Positions 1-8,100 of a DNA stretch of 64,000 nt are shown piece after piece. The stretch is from positions 1 to 64,000 of the forward strand of contig JAIYAV010000095.1 in NCBI GenBank assembly GCA_027488855.1. Direction: 5' to 3'. How positions within the stretch are numbered: the stretch's first letter is position 1; each line of letters starts with the position of its first letter. The notes beneath the pieces are model-generated. The model saw only the letters and a program-made list of their open reading frames with translations. It made no database searches and was not told the DNA's origin. Origin of the DNA: Saprospiraceae bacterium. GTDB taxonomy: Bacteria; Bacteroidota; Bacteroidia; Chitinophagales; Saprospiraceae. The translations under genes and the position numbers were made by a program.

Positions 1-75
1 AGTCAAACGGATGCCGTACTAGATGGCGATCTTGATGAATTTTTGAAAGCGTATTTAATGCACCACGAAAATTAG
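1..75 (+). CDS. 3' end of an unidentified gene (partial)
   Basis: An open frame enters from the left edge and ends at TAG (73-75), giving a C-terminal tail of 24 residues that starts SQTDAVLDGD. It is too short to assign to a family. Its stop codon is the first part of a long perfect inverted repeat (75-153), so the transcript of this gene would end in a strong hairpin. It could be a shadow frame, but the repeat beginning exactly at the stop argues for a real gene end. Confidence 0.45.
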   Translation, partial: SQTDAVLDGDLDEFLKAYLMHHEN

Positions 76-153
76 TTGAGGAGTTGAGGCTACCGCGAGC
101 GAATTGGACAAGGACTTTGTCAACATTGCTCGCGGTAGCCTCAACTCCTCAAC
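75..153. terminator. 26-bp perfect inverted repeat (hairpin) at the end of the first gene
   Basis: The arms 75-100 (GTTGAGGAGTTGAGGCTACC...) and 128-153 are exact reverse complements over 26 bp, with a 27-nt loop that itself holds a small GACAA/TTGTC pairing. The right flank continues to about 178 as further GTTGARRN-type units read on the minus strand. There is no T-tract, so it may be an mRNA 3'-end or stability element rather than a classic intrinsic terminator. A hairpin of the same style lies at 58439-58551. Confidence 0.6.
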
Positions 154-182
154 CTCCCTCAACCTCTCAACTTTTCAACCGT

Positions 183-653
183 ATGTCTCTCTCTCCTTCT
201 TCCCGCGTATGGATTTACGCAAGCAACAAACCCTTTGCTGAAGCTGATGTGCCAACTATCCGCACCAAGTTGCAATACTTTGCCCAGCAATGGGTTAGCC
301 ACAACCGCCAACTGATGGCCGATGCTGATGTGTTGCACAATCGCTTTGTCGTGCTCATGGTCGACGAATCACAAGCAGATGCCAGTGGTTGTTCGATCGA
401 CAAATCGGTGGCATTCCTCAAAGGCCTCCAAGCCGAATATGGAGTAGACTTGTTCAATCGGATGATTTTTTCTTACCAGGATGCCAATGGAGTGGTCAAT
501 TCAGTAGATCGGGAGACTTTTGCCCGCTTGTATGCTACCGAACAAATCAACGAAAACACCTTGGTTTTTGACCCCTTGGTAGCGACTAAGGCAGACTTGG
601 ATCAAGGCTTTGTGAAAAAATTGGGCCAAAGCTGGCACAAGCGTATGATTTGA
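183..653 (+). CDS. Conserved Bacteroidota protein (family commonly labelled 'ABC transporter ATPase')
   Basis: This protein of 156 aa starts MSLSPSSRVWIYASNKPF and carries the family block ASGCSIDKSV followed by LQAEYGVDLFNR. I recognise it as a small single-domain protein that is widespread in Bacteroidota and often named ABC transporter ATPase. No Walker A, Walker B or ABC signature is visible, so that name is probably a propagated misannotation. The ORF track starts at 84, but residues encoded by 84-182 come from the inverted repeat. The ATG at 183 gives the normal family N-terminus, so I chose it. The real function is unknown. A hairpin with a short T-run follows the stop. Confidence 0.8.
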   Translation: MSLSPSSRVWIYASNKPFAEADVPTIRTKLQYFAQQWVSHNRQLMADADVLHNRFVVLMVDESQADASGCSIDKSVAFLKGLQAEYGVDLFNRMIFSYQDANGVVNSVDRETFARLYATEQINENTLVFDPLVATKADLDQGFVKKLGQSWHKRMI

Positions 654-659
654 TTTTGC

Positions 660-706
660 AGATTGAGGTACCGAAATGTAGATTTTTATCCCCTCAATCT
701 TCATTT
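660..706 (+). terminator. Hairpin after the 183-653 gene
   Basis: The 9-bp arms AGATTGAGG (660-668) and CCTCAATCT (692-700) are followed by TCATTTTT. The 23-nt loop is long, so strength is uncertain, but the position 7 nt after the stop fits a terminator. Confidence 0.45.
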
Positions 707-769
707 TTATCCAATATCCCGGATTGGCTTGTGAAATAGTTGCAAATTGTAGTGTAAAATTTACAGACA

Positions 770-1234
770 ATGATCGGAACGGTAAAAAAGTGGTTGGGCA
801 TTGAGGGCGTGAAATTGGAACTCATTTTGGACGAAGACGCTGCCATTCAACCCGGTATGGTGAGTGGGCTGATTCGCTTTACCAGCATGCATTCTCAGGT
901 AGTCACCAAAATCAAAGTGGTCTTGATCGAAACCTATTCCAGAGGCCGCGGTAAGGAAAGGCGGGTGGATGAATACGAACTGGGCAACCTCGAATTACAG
1001 GAAGACATCTCAGTGATTGCAGGCGAAGAGGTAGATGTTGAATTCAGCCTCAGCTACAAACTGGTGCGCTCGGAAATGGATGAGCTGGAAAAATCCAATT
1101 TCTTGTTGTCTCCCTTCGTTAAAGCGGCCAAAAGATTAAGCGCGGTAAAATCGGAATACCGCATCGAAGCCGAGGCCAAAGTCAAAGGCACGGCCCTGAA
1201 TCCTTTCGATAGGAAAGAGGTCATTATCAAATGA
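770..1234 (+). CDS. Spo0M-like (SpoOM family, arrestin-fold) protein
   Basis: This protein of 154 aa starts MIGTVKKWLGIEGVKLELIL and has the lay-out of the SpoOM/Spo0M family. An N-terminal beta-strand region contains the stretch PGMVSGLIRFTS, followed by alternating strands such as VTKIKVVLIETYSRG and IAGEEVDVEFSLSY. Family members adopt an arrestin-like double beta-sandwich. In Bacillus, Spo0M affects sporulation and division, but Bacteroidota do not sporulate, so the role here is unknown. There is no signal peptide, so it is likely cytoplasmic. It is shorter than Bacillus Spo0M (roughly 260 aa) and keeps only the N-terminal part. Confidence 0.65.
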   Translation: MIGTVKKWLGIEGVKLELILDEDAAIQPGMVSGLIRFTSMHSQVVTKIKVVLIETYSRGRGKERRVDEYELGNLELQEDISVIAGEEVDVEFSLSYKLVRSEMDELEKSNFLLSPFVKAAKRLSAVKSEYRIEAEAKVKGTALNPFDRKEVIIK

Positions 1235-1249
1235 ACCATTCCTGCATTA

Positions 1250-1285
1250 GCCTGTTCCCTTTCCAATTAAACAGGCGCTATTTTT
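1250..1285 (+). terminator. Small hairpin plus T-run just before the photolyase start
   Basis: GCCTGTT (1250-1256) pairs with AACAGGC (1270-1276) and is followed by GCTATTTTT directly before the ATG at 1286. It could end the Spo0M-like transcript, or act in the 5' leader of the photolyase mRNA. The stem is only 7 bp. Confidence 0.4.
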
Positions 1286-2635
1286 ATGCAAGCACTTACC
1301 CTATTTTGGTTTCGACGCGACTTGCGGCTGCAAGACAATGCGGGATTGTACCATGCCTTAAAAAGTAAATTTCCGGTCCTCCCCCTGTTCATTTTTGATG
1401 CCGATATTCTGGATAAACTAGATGATCCACAGGATGCCCGGGTGAGCTTTTTGCATCAAAGTATTCAGCACTTGCACGAAGAACTCCAAGCGCTCGGCAG
1501 CAGCATCCTGGTGCGTTATGGCAAACCCAGCGAGGTTTGGGCACAAGTCCTGGAGGAATTTGCCATCGCCGAGGTGTACACCAATCACGATTATGAGCCC
1601 ACGGCTATCCAACGTGACGAACAAGTCAAGGCCATGCTCGCGGAGCGTTACATTCCCTTTCATGGGTTTAAGGATCAGGTGATTTTTGAAAAACTGGAGG
1701 TAACCAAGGCCGATGGCAAGCCTTATACGGTATTCACACCTTATAGTCGGATGTGGAAAAACAAGTTGAACTCCCGGATGGAAATGCCCGATGGGGCAGG
1801 GGAGGAGGAGGCTGTTTCGTTTTACCTCAAGCCTTATCCTTGCGAAAAACATTACGCCAATTTTCATCAAATAGAACCCCTGCCTGTCCCTGCGCTCAGT
1901 GCCATGGGATTTCATGCATCTACGGTTGAAATCCCTTCCAGCAACGTCAGTCGTGGCTTGATCAAAACATACGATAAAACCAGAGATTTCCCTTACCTCC
2001 TCGGCACCTCCCGCCTGGGGATTCATTTTCGTTTTGGTACCATCAGCATCCGGGAAAAGGCCCGCCGGGCACAGGAACTGAACGAAACCTTTCTCAATGA
2101 GTTGATCTGGCGTGATTTTTACGCCCAAATCCTCACCAATTTCCCCCATGTGGCCAAGGGCTCCTTCCGCCCCGAATACGACCGCATCGAGTGGCGCAAC
2201 GATGAGAAGGAATTTGAAAAATGGTGTACCGGTAAAACGGGCTACCCCATTGTCGACGCTGCTATGCGCGAACTGAACAGCACAGGCTTCATGCACAACC
2301 GGGTGCGGATGATCACTGCGAGTTTTTTGACCAAACATTTGTTGATTGACTGGCGTTGGGGTGAGGCTTATTTTGCTAAAAAACTCCTCGATTTTGATCT
2401 GGCGAGCAACAATGGGGGCTGGCAATGGGCTGCCGGCTGCGGTACGGATGCGGCGCCGTATTTTCGGGTGTTTAGCCCGGCAGCGCAGCAGGAGAAATTT
2501 GATCCTGAGTACAAGTATGTGCGGAAGTGGGTGCCGGAGTATGGGACGGCAGCTTATCCTAAGCCGATGGTCGACCATAAATTTGCACGGGAGCGCTGTT
2601 TGGAGGTGTACAAAATTGCGCTCAAAGGGGTGTGA
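1286..2635 (+). CDS. phrB: Deoxyribodipyrimidine photolyase (class I DNA photolyase/cryptochrome family)
   Basis: This flavoprotein of 449 aa uses light to split cyclobutane pyrimidine dimers in DNA. The N-terminal alpha/beta antenna domain begins with LFWFRRDLRLQDNAGL (residues ~5-130). The C-terminal FAD/DNA-binding domain has the class I landmarks SRLGIHFRFGTIS, LNELIWRDFYAQIL, GYPIVDAAMREL, MHNRVRMITASF and the signature NNGGWQWAAGCGTDAAPYF. Full length matches the family (~450-480 aa). The closely related bacterial cryptochromes cannot be excluded by reading alone, but the CPD photolyase set of residues looks complete. The stop is followed by a hairpin that is also the outer edge of the GxxExxY element. 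Confidence 0.92.
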   Translation: MQALTLFWFRRDLRLQDNAGLYHALKSKFPVLPLFIFDADILDKLDDPQDARVSFLHQSIQHLHEELQALGSSILVRYGKPSEVWAQVLEEFAIAEVYTNHDYEPTAIQRDEQVKAMLAERYIPFHGFKDQVIFEKLEVTKADGKPYTVFTPYSRMWKNKLNSRMEMPDGAGEEEAVSFYLKPYPCEKHYANFHQIEPLPVPALSAMGFHASTVEIPSSNVSRGLIKTYDKTRDFPYLLGTSRLGIHFRFGTISIREKARRAQELNETFLNELIWRDFYAQILTNFPHVAKGSFRPEYDRIEWRNDEKEFEKWCTGKTGYPIVDAAMRELNSTGFMHNRVRMITASFLTKHLLIDWRWGEAYFAKKLLDFDLASNNGGWQWAAGCGTDAAPYFRVFSPAAQQEKFDPEYKYVRKWVPEYGTAAYPKPMVDHKFARERCLEVYKIALKGV

Positions 2636-2651
2636 AACTCGAAGTTTTTTG

Positions 2652-2675
2652 ATTTGGCTCCGCCAAATTATTTTT
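2652..2675 (+). terminator. Terminator-like hairpin downstream of the photolyase gene
   Basis: ATTTGGC (2652-2658), a TCC loop and GCCAAAT (2662-2668) are followed directly by TATTTTT, which is a good intrinsic terminator for the photolyase transcript. The same hairpin, with loop TGC, occurs at the other end of the GxxExxY element, so it belongs to the repeat and may serve as terminator by chance of insertion. Confidence 0.5.
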
Positions 2676-2680
2676 CTTCA

Positions 2681-2786
2681 CCACGACGACACGACGGACA
2701 CGACGTTTTTAGCGCTTCGCGCTTAAGACACGACGCGCAGCGTCGTGTTAGCTGAGCTTAACGTCGTGTCCGTCGTGTCGTCGTGG
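2681..2786. repeat. Structured palindromic repeat, copy A (26-bp outer stem, two inner hairpins)
   Basis: The arms 2681-2706 and 2761-2786 are perfect 26-bp reverse complements built on CCACGACGACACGACGG. Inside lie two further hairpins: AGCGC-TTC-GCGCT (2711-2723) and ACACGACGC-GCA-GCGTCGTGT (2728-2748). The whole could fold as a three-way junction. The same architecture with a different base sequence in the inner stems recurs at 13951-14100. Confidence 0.75.
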
Positions 2787-2825
2787 GGAATAAAAAATAA
2801 TCGTTGTGGTGAATAATATCAACTT

Positions 2826-3203
2826 TCAAAGTACCAGTCGAGTAATGCCATCTTTGACAAGTGGGACATTGAAATTAACCAACATACCTAAACTACAATT
2901 GGCCAATTTCATGTATGTCATTAATTGAGCTTGATAGATAGGATTCATAACCTCTACTGCTTTTAGTTCGAGAATAACTTTTTCCTCTACTAAAAGATCA
3001 ATTCTATATCCTGAATCAAGTAAAACTCCCTTGTAGACAATGGGAAGTAATTTCTGCTGTTCAACGATTAAGCCAGCATCCTCTAACTCTTTTTTAAGGC
3101 AAATTTCATAAGTTGATTCTAATAAACCCGGACCGAGTGTTCGGTGAACTTCAAAAATACAATCGAATATTTTATTCGATAAATCCTTATACAAGTATCC
3201 CAT
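2826..3203 (-). CDS. GxxExxY protein (PD-(D/E)XK nuclease-like family)
   Basis: This protein of 125 aa carries the family-defining motif GLLESTY (residues 26-32) and a PD-(D/E)XK-type core: D69 in YRIDLL, then E79 and K81 in ILELKA, with glutamines at 91 and 93. These residues fit the GxxExxY family (PDDEXK_3), whose biochemical function is unknown. A nuclease-like role is inferred from the fold. The ORF stays open to 3299, but that extension would begin with TTG inside the inverted repeat and encode repeat-derived residues (FTTTTRRARRF). I therefore chose the ATG at 3203, which gives the usual family start MGYLYKDLSNKIF. The gene lies between long inverted repeats and is transcribed away from the SusCD operon end. 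Confidence 0.85.
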   Translation of the reverse strand: MGYLYKDLSNKIFDCIFEVHRTLGPGLLESTYEICLKKELEDAGLIVEQQKLLPIVYKGVLLDSGYRIDLLVEEKVILELKAVEVMNPIYQAQLMTYMKLANCSLGMLVNFNVPLVKDGITRLVL

Positions 3204-3230
3204 TGTTGCGTTCTTTTGTTCAAACCATAA

Positions 3231-3310
3231 TAAGCGCGAAGCGCAAAAACGTCGTGCCCGTCGTGTCGTCGTGGTGAATATACAATTTGGCGCAGCCAAA
3301 TCAAAAAAAC
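3231..3310. repeat. Structured repeat, copy B (single arm, inverted relative to copy A)
   Basis: Read on the minus strand it matches copy A's outer portion: GATTTGGCTGCGCCAAATT, then TTCACCACGACGACACGACG, then CACGACGTTTTT and GCGC-TTC-GCGC. It lacks the second half of the palindrome that copy A has, so with copy A it forms the inverted flanks of the GxxExxY gene. Confidence 0.75.
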
Positions 3311-3320
3311 ACCGTCGTAT

Positions 3321-3360
3321 TAAAAAACGCCAACCAGGATTACTCCCGATTGGCGTCTTT
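3321..3360 (-). terminator. Intrinsic terminator of the SusC-SusD operon
   Basis: On the minus strand an 11-bp stem with two mismatched or wobble positions (GCCAATCGGGA / TCCTGGTTGGC, outer pair ACGCCAA/TTGGCGT) is followed by TTTTTT. It lies about 50 nt after the susD stop, the expected place for the operon end. Confidence 0.75.
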
Positions 3361-3410
3361 TATTCATAGAGACACGATCAATCGTTCTCTAACCTTATAC
3401 ACAATCCGGC

Positions 3411-5150
3411 TTAGTAGCCTGGGTTCTGCTTCAGGATATCAGCACCGATGATGTCGATCTGATCTTGTGGGATTGGCAGCAATTCATGCTTTCCAGCAGT
3501 GAATTTAGACCCGCCCAGTGTACCTGCCAAAAACTTGGACTCGTAGGTCAGGTATGCATTGATAGCAGCATCCGCGATACCCCAGCGTACGAGGTCATAG
3601 AAGCGGTGACCTTCACCAGACAATTCAATCTTGCGCTCAAAACGTACTGCATTGCGCGCAACGTTTTTGTCGGTCCAAGCAGTGTTGTACAAGCCGATTA
3701 CGTAGTTGGCAGCGTTAGAGCCGTTAGCACGTTTTACAAAGCCAGCAGGGTTCGCTGCACGAGCACGGATCAGGTTGACATATTCCCGAGCTTTTTCCAG
3801 GCTACCGATTTCAACTTCGCACTCAGCAGCCATCAGCAGTACATCTGCAAAACGGATGATGGTGAAGTTTTGAGCAGTATAACCAGGAGTCCAGGAAGTG
3901 TTGTCTTGCAATGAACCAACATCAGACTTGTAGTAAGTATACTTCTTGGGAGAGTAAGGACCACCGTTGGGCTGGTTGCGAATCCAAGCCACACCGGGGT
4001 GATCTTGCCAATCCAGGAATGGAATACCGCGACGGCCAACTGACCAGTCGAGACGTGGATCCAAAGTGCCTGCATCTGGCGTAAAGGCATCGCCTGAACC
4101 AACACCCATGTCCGTTTTTACCTGGTTTGCACCAGTGTTGTAGCTACCATCCAACAGTGGAAGACCATTGGCGTCTACGCGGAAAGAGTTCACCAATTCG
4201 AAGCTAGGCTGGAAGAATCCACAGCAGTTACCAGGACCGTTAGGACCAGTGTTGTATGGATAGTTCAAGTCAAATTCAGCGTTGGCGTTGTTTACGCTAC
4301 CCGTGTTGGCAGCTGCCTGCCAAGCCCATACGGATTCAGCATTGTTGTCGTTAGAACCTTTGTACAGGTCGCCATACCTGGCTTCCAGTGCATACTTTCT
4401 ATTGTTGCTGGTTTTGCCATTGGCGATACAAGCGTCGAATTGAGCTTTGGCTTCAGCATACTTCTTCTGATACAGGTAAGTTTTGCCGAGGTAAGCAGCA
4501 GCAGCCCACTTGTTTACGCGACCTACCTGACCCTGAGTTTCAGGCAGGTTGTCCAGTGCAAATTTGAAGTCTGCTTCAATCTTAGGCCACAGATCTTGGT
4601 TGTTTGGCACTTTTTCGATGCCACTACCATAATCTACACTTTCGTCAACATAAGGTGTGTTGTTGAAGTTGCGCTTCAATTGGAAGTAGAAGTGTGCGCG
4701 CAAGAAACGGACCTGTGCCGAAACACTGGTCTTGGTTGCTGCAGTCACATCTGGCTGAGCATCAGCGATGAGGCGCAACACGAGGTTGGCGCGAGCGATG
4801 CCTTCATACAAACCGACAAAGTTATCGCGGATAACCCCTTGCGTTGATTGGTACTCAAAACGCTGGATTGGGTTGATGTCAGAAAAGTCACCGGGGTCGG
4901 TACCTTTGTTGGCATCACCACCACGAACACTACCCCAAACCCAGTTGATGGGGTGAACCATCCGGCGGCCACGGCCACTGACTTGGGAATACACAGAAAT
5001 CAGGGCAGCTTCGATGCCCTTAGAAGTGGTCAATTGGGCATTGGCCAACTGACCGGTTGGAGCAACCTCCAAAAAGCTATCCTTACAGGCAAAGCCAATC
5101 AGAGCCAACAAGGCCAGGGCAAAACCAGTAATGAGCAATCTATTTTTCAT
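3411..5150 (-). CDS. SusD/RagB family outer-membrane nutrient-binding lipoprotein
   Basis: This protein of 579 aa starts with a lipoprotein signal ending in ALIGFAC (C22), followed by KDSFLEVAPTGQL, the usual SusD N-terminus. The C-terminal signature is present: RFYDLVRWG, then HELLPIPQDQID and ending NPGY. SusD proteins sit on the cell surface as a lid on the SusC channel and bind oligosaccharides or peptides. The gene follows the susC homologue by 45 bp on the same strand, and a strong terminator closes the pair. No glycoside hydrolase, sulfatase or peptidase is adjacent, so the substrate cannot be inferred from context. The nearest other genes are two FG-GAP lipoproteins, divergent from the pair. 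Confidence 0.93.
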   Translation of the reverse strand: MKNRLLITGFALALLALIGFACKDSFLEVAPTGQLANAQLTTSKGIEAALISVYSQVSGRGRRMVHPINWVWGSVRGGDANKGTDPGDFSDINPIQRFEYQSTQGVIRDNFVGLYEGIARANLVLRLIADAQPDVTAATKTSVSAQVRFLRAHFYFQLKRNFNNTPYVDESVDYGSGIEKVPNNQDLWPKIEADFKFALDNLPETQGQVGRVNKWAAAAYLGKTYLYQKKYAEAKAQFDACIANGKTSNNRKYALEARYGDLYKGSNDNNAESVWAWQAAANTGSVNNANAEFDLNYPYNTGPNGPGNCCGFFQPSFELVNSFRVDANGLPLLDGSYNTGANQVKTDMGVGSGDAFTPDAGTLDPRLDWSVGRRGIPFLDWQDHPGVAWIRNQPNGGPYSPKKYTYYKSDVGSLQDNTSWTPGYTAQNFTIIRFADVLLMAAECEVEIGSLEKAREYVNLIRARAANPAGFVKRANGSNAANYVIGLYNTAWTDKNVARNAVRFERKIELSGEGHRFYDLVRWGIADAAINAYLTYESKFLAGTLGGSKFTAGKHELLPIPQDQIDIIGADILKQNPGY

Positions 5151-5195
5151 GTTAGATCATTTATTTAGCTTAACAACTTAAGCAGTTAAGTGTTT

Positions 5196-8100
5196 TTAGA
5201 AACCAACGTTTACACCAATGTTAAAGCTTCTGGTCAGTGGGTAGTTACCTACGTCGATACCGAATTGAGTATCGGCATCTCCACCTACTGATGGATCCAA
5301 ACCTTCGTACTTGGTGAAGGTCACCAGGTTGTTGGCAGAAGCAAATACCCGCAGACGGGTAATTTTAAACTTAGCCAGCATAGAAGAAGGCAGGGTATAA
5401 CCCAATCCCAGGTTCTGCAAACGGACATAAGAGCCATCTTCAACATAGAAAGAGTTGGCTTGGGTGTTGGTGCTGAAGTTAGATGCGGTTTCGAAAATTG
5501 GAATAGTCGCGCCACGGTTGGTTGGAGACCAAGAATCCTTCACACGTTCTGAAATGGCAGCTCCCTGGAAAGATGGGAAGAAGTCGGTAAACCACTTAGA
5601 AGCATTGAAAATCTTGTTGCCGAATACACCGTTGGCGTAGAGGGTGAAGTCAAAATCTTTGTAAGTCAGTGTCAAACCAATACCACCTGAAAAATCAGGC
5701 ACTGGGCTACCCAAGTAAGTACGGTCGTTTACATCGATTTTGTTGTTTCCATCCAGGTCGGCATAACGGAAACGGCCAATGCCTTTACCGTCCTGTGCAG
5801 GTGCAGCCGCAACTTCTTCAGCAGTTTGGAACAAACCAGTCACTTGGTAACCAAAGAAGGCAGAAATGGACTGACCCAACTGGTTACGGATTGGTTGAAG
5901 ACCACGGTAACCTGGGTTAACAGTAGTCAGGTAAGTCAAACCTGGAGCCAGGGAGGTAATTTCGTTCTTCAAAATACCTGCAGTCACGTTCAGTTCGTAC
6001 TTCAAGTCGCCTACTACATTACCCCGAGTGATCACCTGGATGTCTACCCCAGCGTTCAGCATCTCCGCAATGTTTACTGCGGGAGGAGCTGCGTCAACAC
6101 CGTTGGTAGCAGCAATAGGTACTTGCAACAACAAATCACGGGTTTTCTTGTTCCAAACGTCCAAAATCACGTCCAATTTGCCATTGAAGAAGGTACCGTC
6201 AAAACCGATGTTCTGCGTAACCGAAGTTTCCCACTTGGCATCAGGGTTACCGATACGAGTCCGGTAGAAACCAGGAACTGCGCTGGAGTTCGTACCATTG
6301 ATGTCATAAGAAGATGCACCGATGCTACCGCCAAACAAGTTGAACTGGTTGTTGGGGTTAACGTTGTTGGAGTTACCCATGATCCCGTAACCACCACGGA
6401 TCTTCAAATCGTCGATCCACTTCAGGTTTTCCATGAACTTTTCGGAAGAAATCCGCCAAGCAGCCGAGAAGGCTGGGAATACCCCGTAACGGTTGTTTTC
6501 ACCAAAACGAGAAGAACCGTCGCGACGCACAAGGCCAGTCACGATGTATTTGTCGTTAAAATTGTAGGCAACCCGACCGAAGTAAGAAGCAAAGTTTACG
6601 CCTTTGCCGTAGTTACTACCTGGAGGGTTAGGCGTTGTGTTAGGCAGGGTAATGAAGTCTGGGTCATTGGAGAATGGGTTCAGACCACTACCGCTGATGT
6701 TCCGGAAACGACCGTCATTCAGGGCTTCCTGACCTACCAAAACGTCGACGCTGTGTACACCAAACTTCTTCTTATAGTTGGCCGTATTGGTAACTACCCA
6801 ACCAAAGTTAAAGCCACCACCTTCGTTGTAGGTAAATGCAGAGTTGTTTTCAGAGTTCTCGTATTGGATACCGAAGTAGCCTACGTTGTAGAAACTACCG
6901 TAGTTGCCACCCAAGCTGGTGCGTACCACCAAACCTGGGATCAGGTCGTACTCGGCATAAATGTTACCAAAGAAGCTGGTGTTGAAGCCACGGTTGTCGC
7001 GGATACGGTCGCGGTTGGCAACTGGGTTACGTGGGTTGTTGAAACCTTTGGATGCAGTACCAGCATAACCACCAAATTCGTCATAAACTGGAATGATGGA
7101 AGGCATGCGGAAAGCCTGTAGTACGTCGTTTTCGTCGTCACCTACACCCAAACCACCGTTATTTCCTTGTTGACCCAACACCTGGCGATAAGTGAACTGT
7201 AAATTTTCACCGATGCGCAATTTGTTGGTCAGGTTGAACTCAGAGTTGGCGCGGAAAGCGTGACGCTTGAATTCATTGTAAATCATGATCCCAGACTGAT
7301 CCTGGGTGCTCAAACCGAAGTAAAAGCGGCTGTTTTCACCACCACCGGAGAAACCCAAAGAGTGGCGAGTGATCGGTGCAGTACGCGTAAGCGCATCGTA
7401 CCAGTCAGTACCGGCTTTGTTCGCTTTGGTAACCTGATAAATGCCACCACGAGTTGGGTCAACGTTGTACTTGGCCTTCTCGGCTTCCAGGTTCACGCTA
7501 CCAACCACCCCGGAATTGCTACCTACACTGAGGTAGTCAGGAAGAACTGGTGCATTACCGCCCAAACCAATGGAACCGAACTGAGGGTGCGCAAACTTGA
7601 TACCAGAGTTGGTATAACCTTGTGCGGTCCACTTAGCAAAATCGGTAGGGTTCATCATTGCCTGGCCAGTACCTGGATCGGTGAAACCATACAGACCATC
7701 ATAAGTTACACTCAACTTACGAGCGCTTTTTGAGCCTTTCTTAGTGGTGTAAACGATTACCCCACTCGCTGCACGAGCACCATAGATTGAAGCCGCCGCA
7801 GCGTCTTTCAATACGGTGGTAGATTCGATGTCGCCAGGGTTGAGGAAGTCGGTAGAACCAACTGGAACCCCGTCCACGATGTACAATGGCTCGTTGCCAC
7901 CGAAAGAACCGAAGCCACGTACACGGATTTGGCTAGTTGTACCCGGCTGACCGTTGGTTACTACGGTTACCCCAGATACACGACCAGCCAACTGCTGCTC
8001 TACGTTACCAGAAGGAACCAGTACCAGGTCTTTGGCCTTTACGGTTGATACCGCACCAGTTGCTTCCCGGCGGCTATCTACGGTATAACCCGTTACAACC

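Larger units (their letters stand above)
2644..3310. mobile_element. Putative GxxExxY-associated element bounded by ~80-bp inverted repeats
   Basis: Two copies of a sequence of about 80 bp lie in inverted orientation around the GxxExxY gene. The left copy runs 2644-2725 and the right copy 3310-3231. I count roughly 90% identity, with a few substitutions and small indels. Each copy reads, from the outside inwards: a T-run, the hairpin ATTTGGC-NNN-GCCAAAT, the octameric block CACCACGACGACACGACG, and a small hairpin GCGC-TTC-GCGC. The gene runs on the minus strand inside. I found no target-site duplication next to the ends. The architecture resembles a short insertion unit, but mobility is inferred and not shown. 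Confidence 0.55.

Noticed and set aside
1418-2578. 386-aa ORF on the minus strand
   Set aside because: It lies wholly antisense to the photolyase gene, shows no family features, and its composition is that of a reverse-frame shadow.
2681-2786. CRISPR-like array from the repeated CACGACG blocks
   Set aside because: The repeats are inverted arms of hairpins, with no regular direct repeats, no spacers and no cas genes.
2644-3310. Target-site duplication flanking the GxxExxY element
   Set aside because: I compared the bases just outside both ends and found no matching short direct repeat.
5826-7121. 431-aa ORF on the plus strand
   Set aside because: Antisense to susC. The translation is Val/Thr-rich as expected for the reverse frame of a beta-barrel gene.
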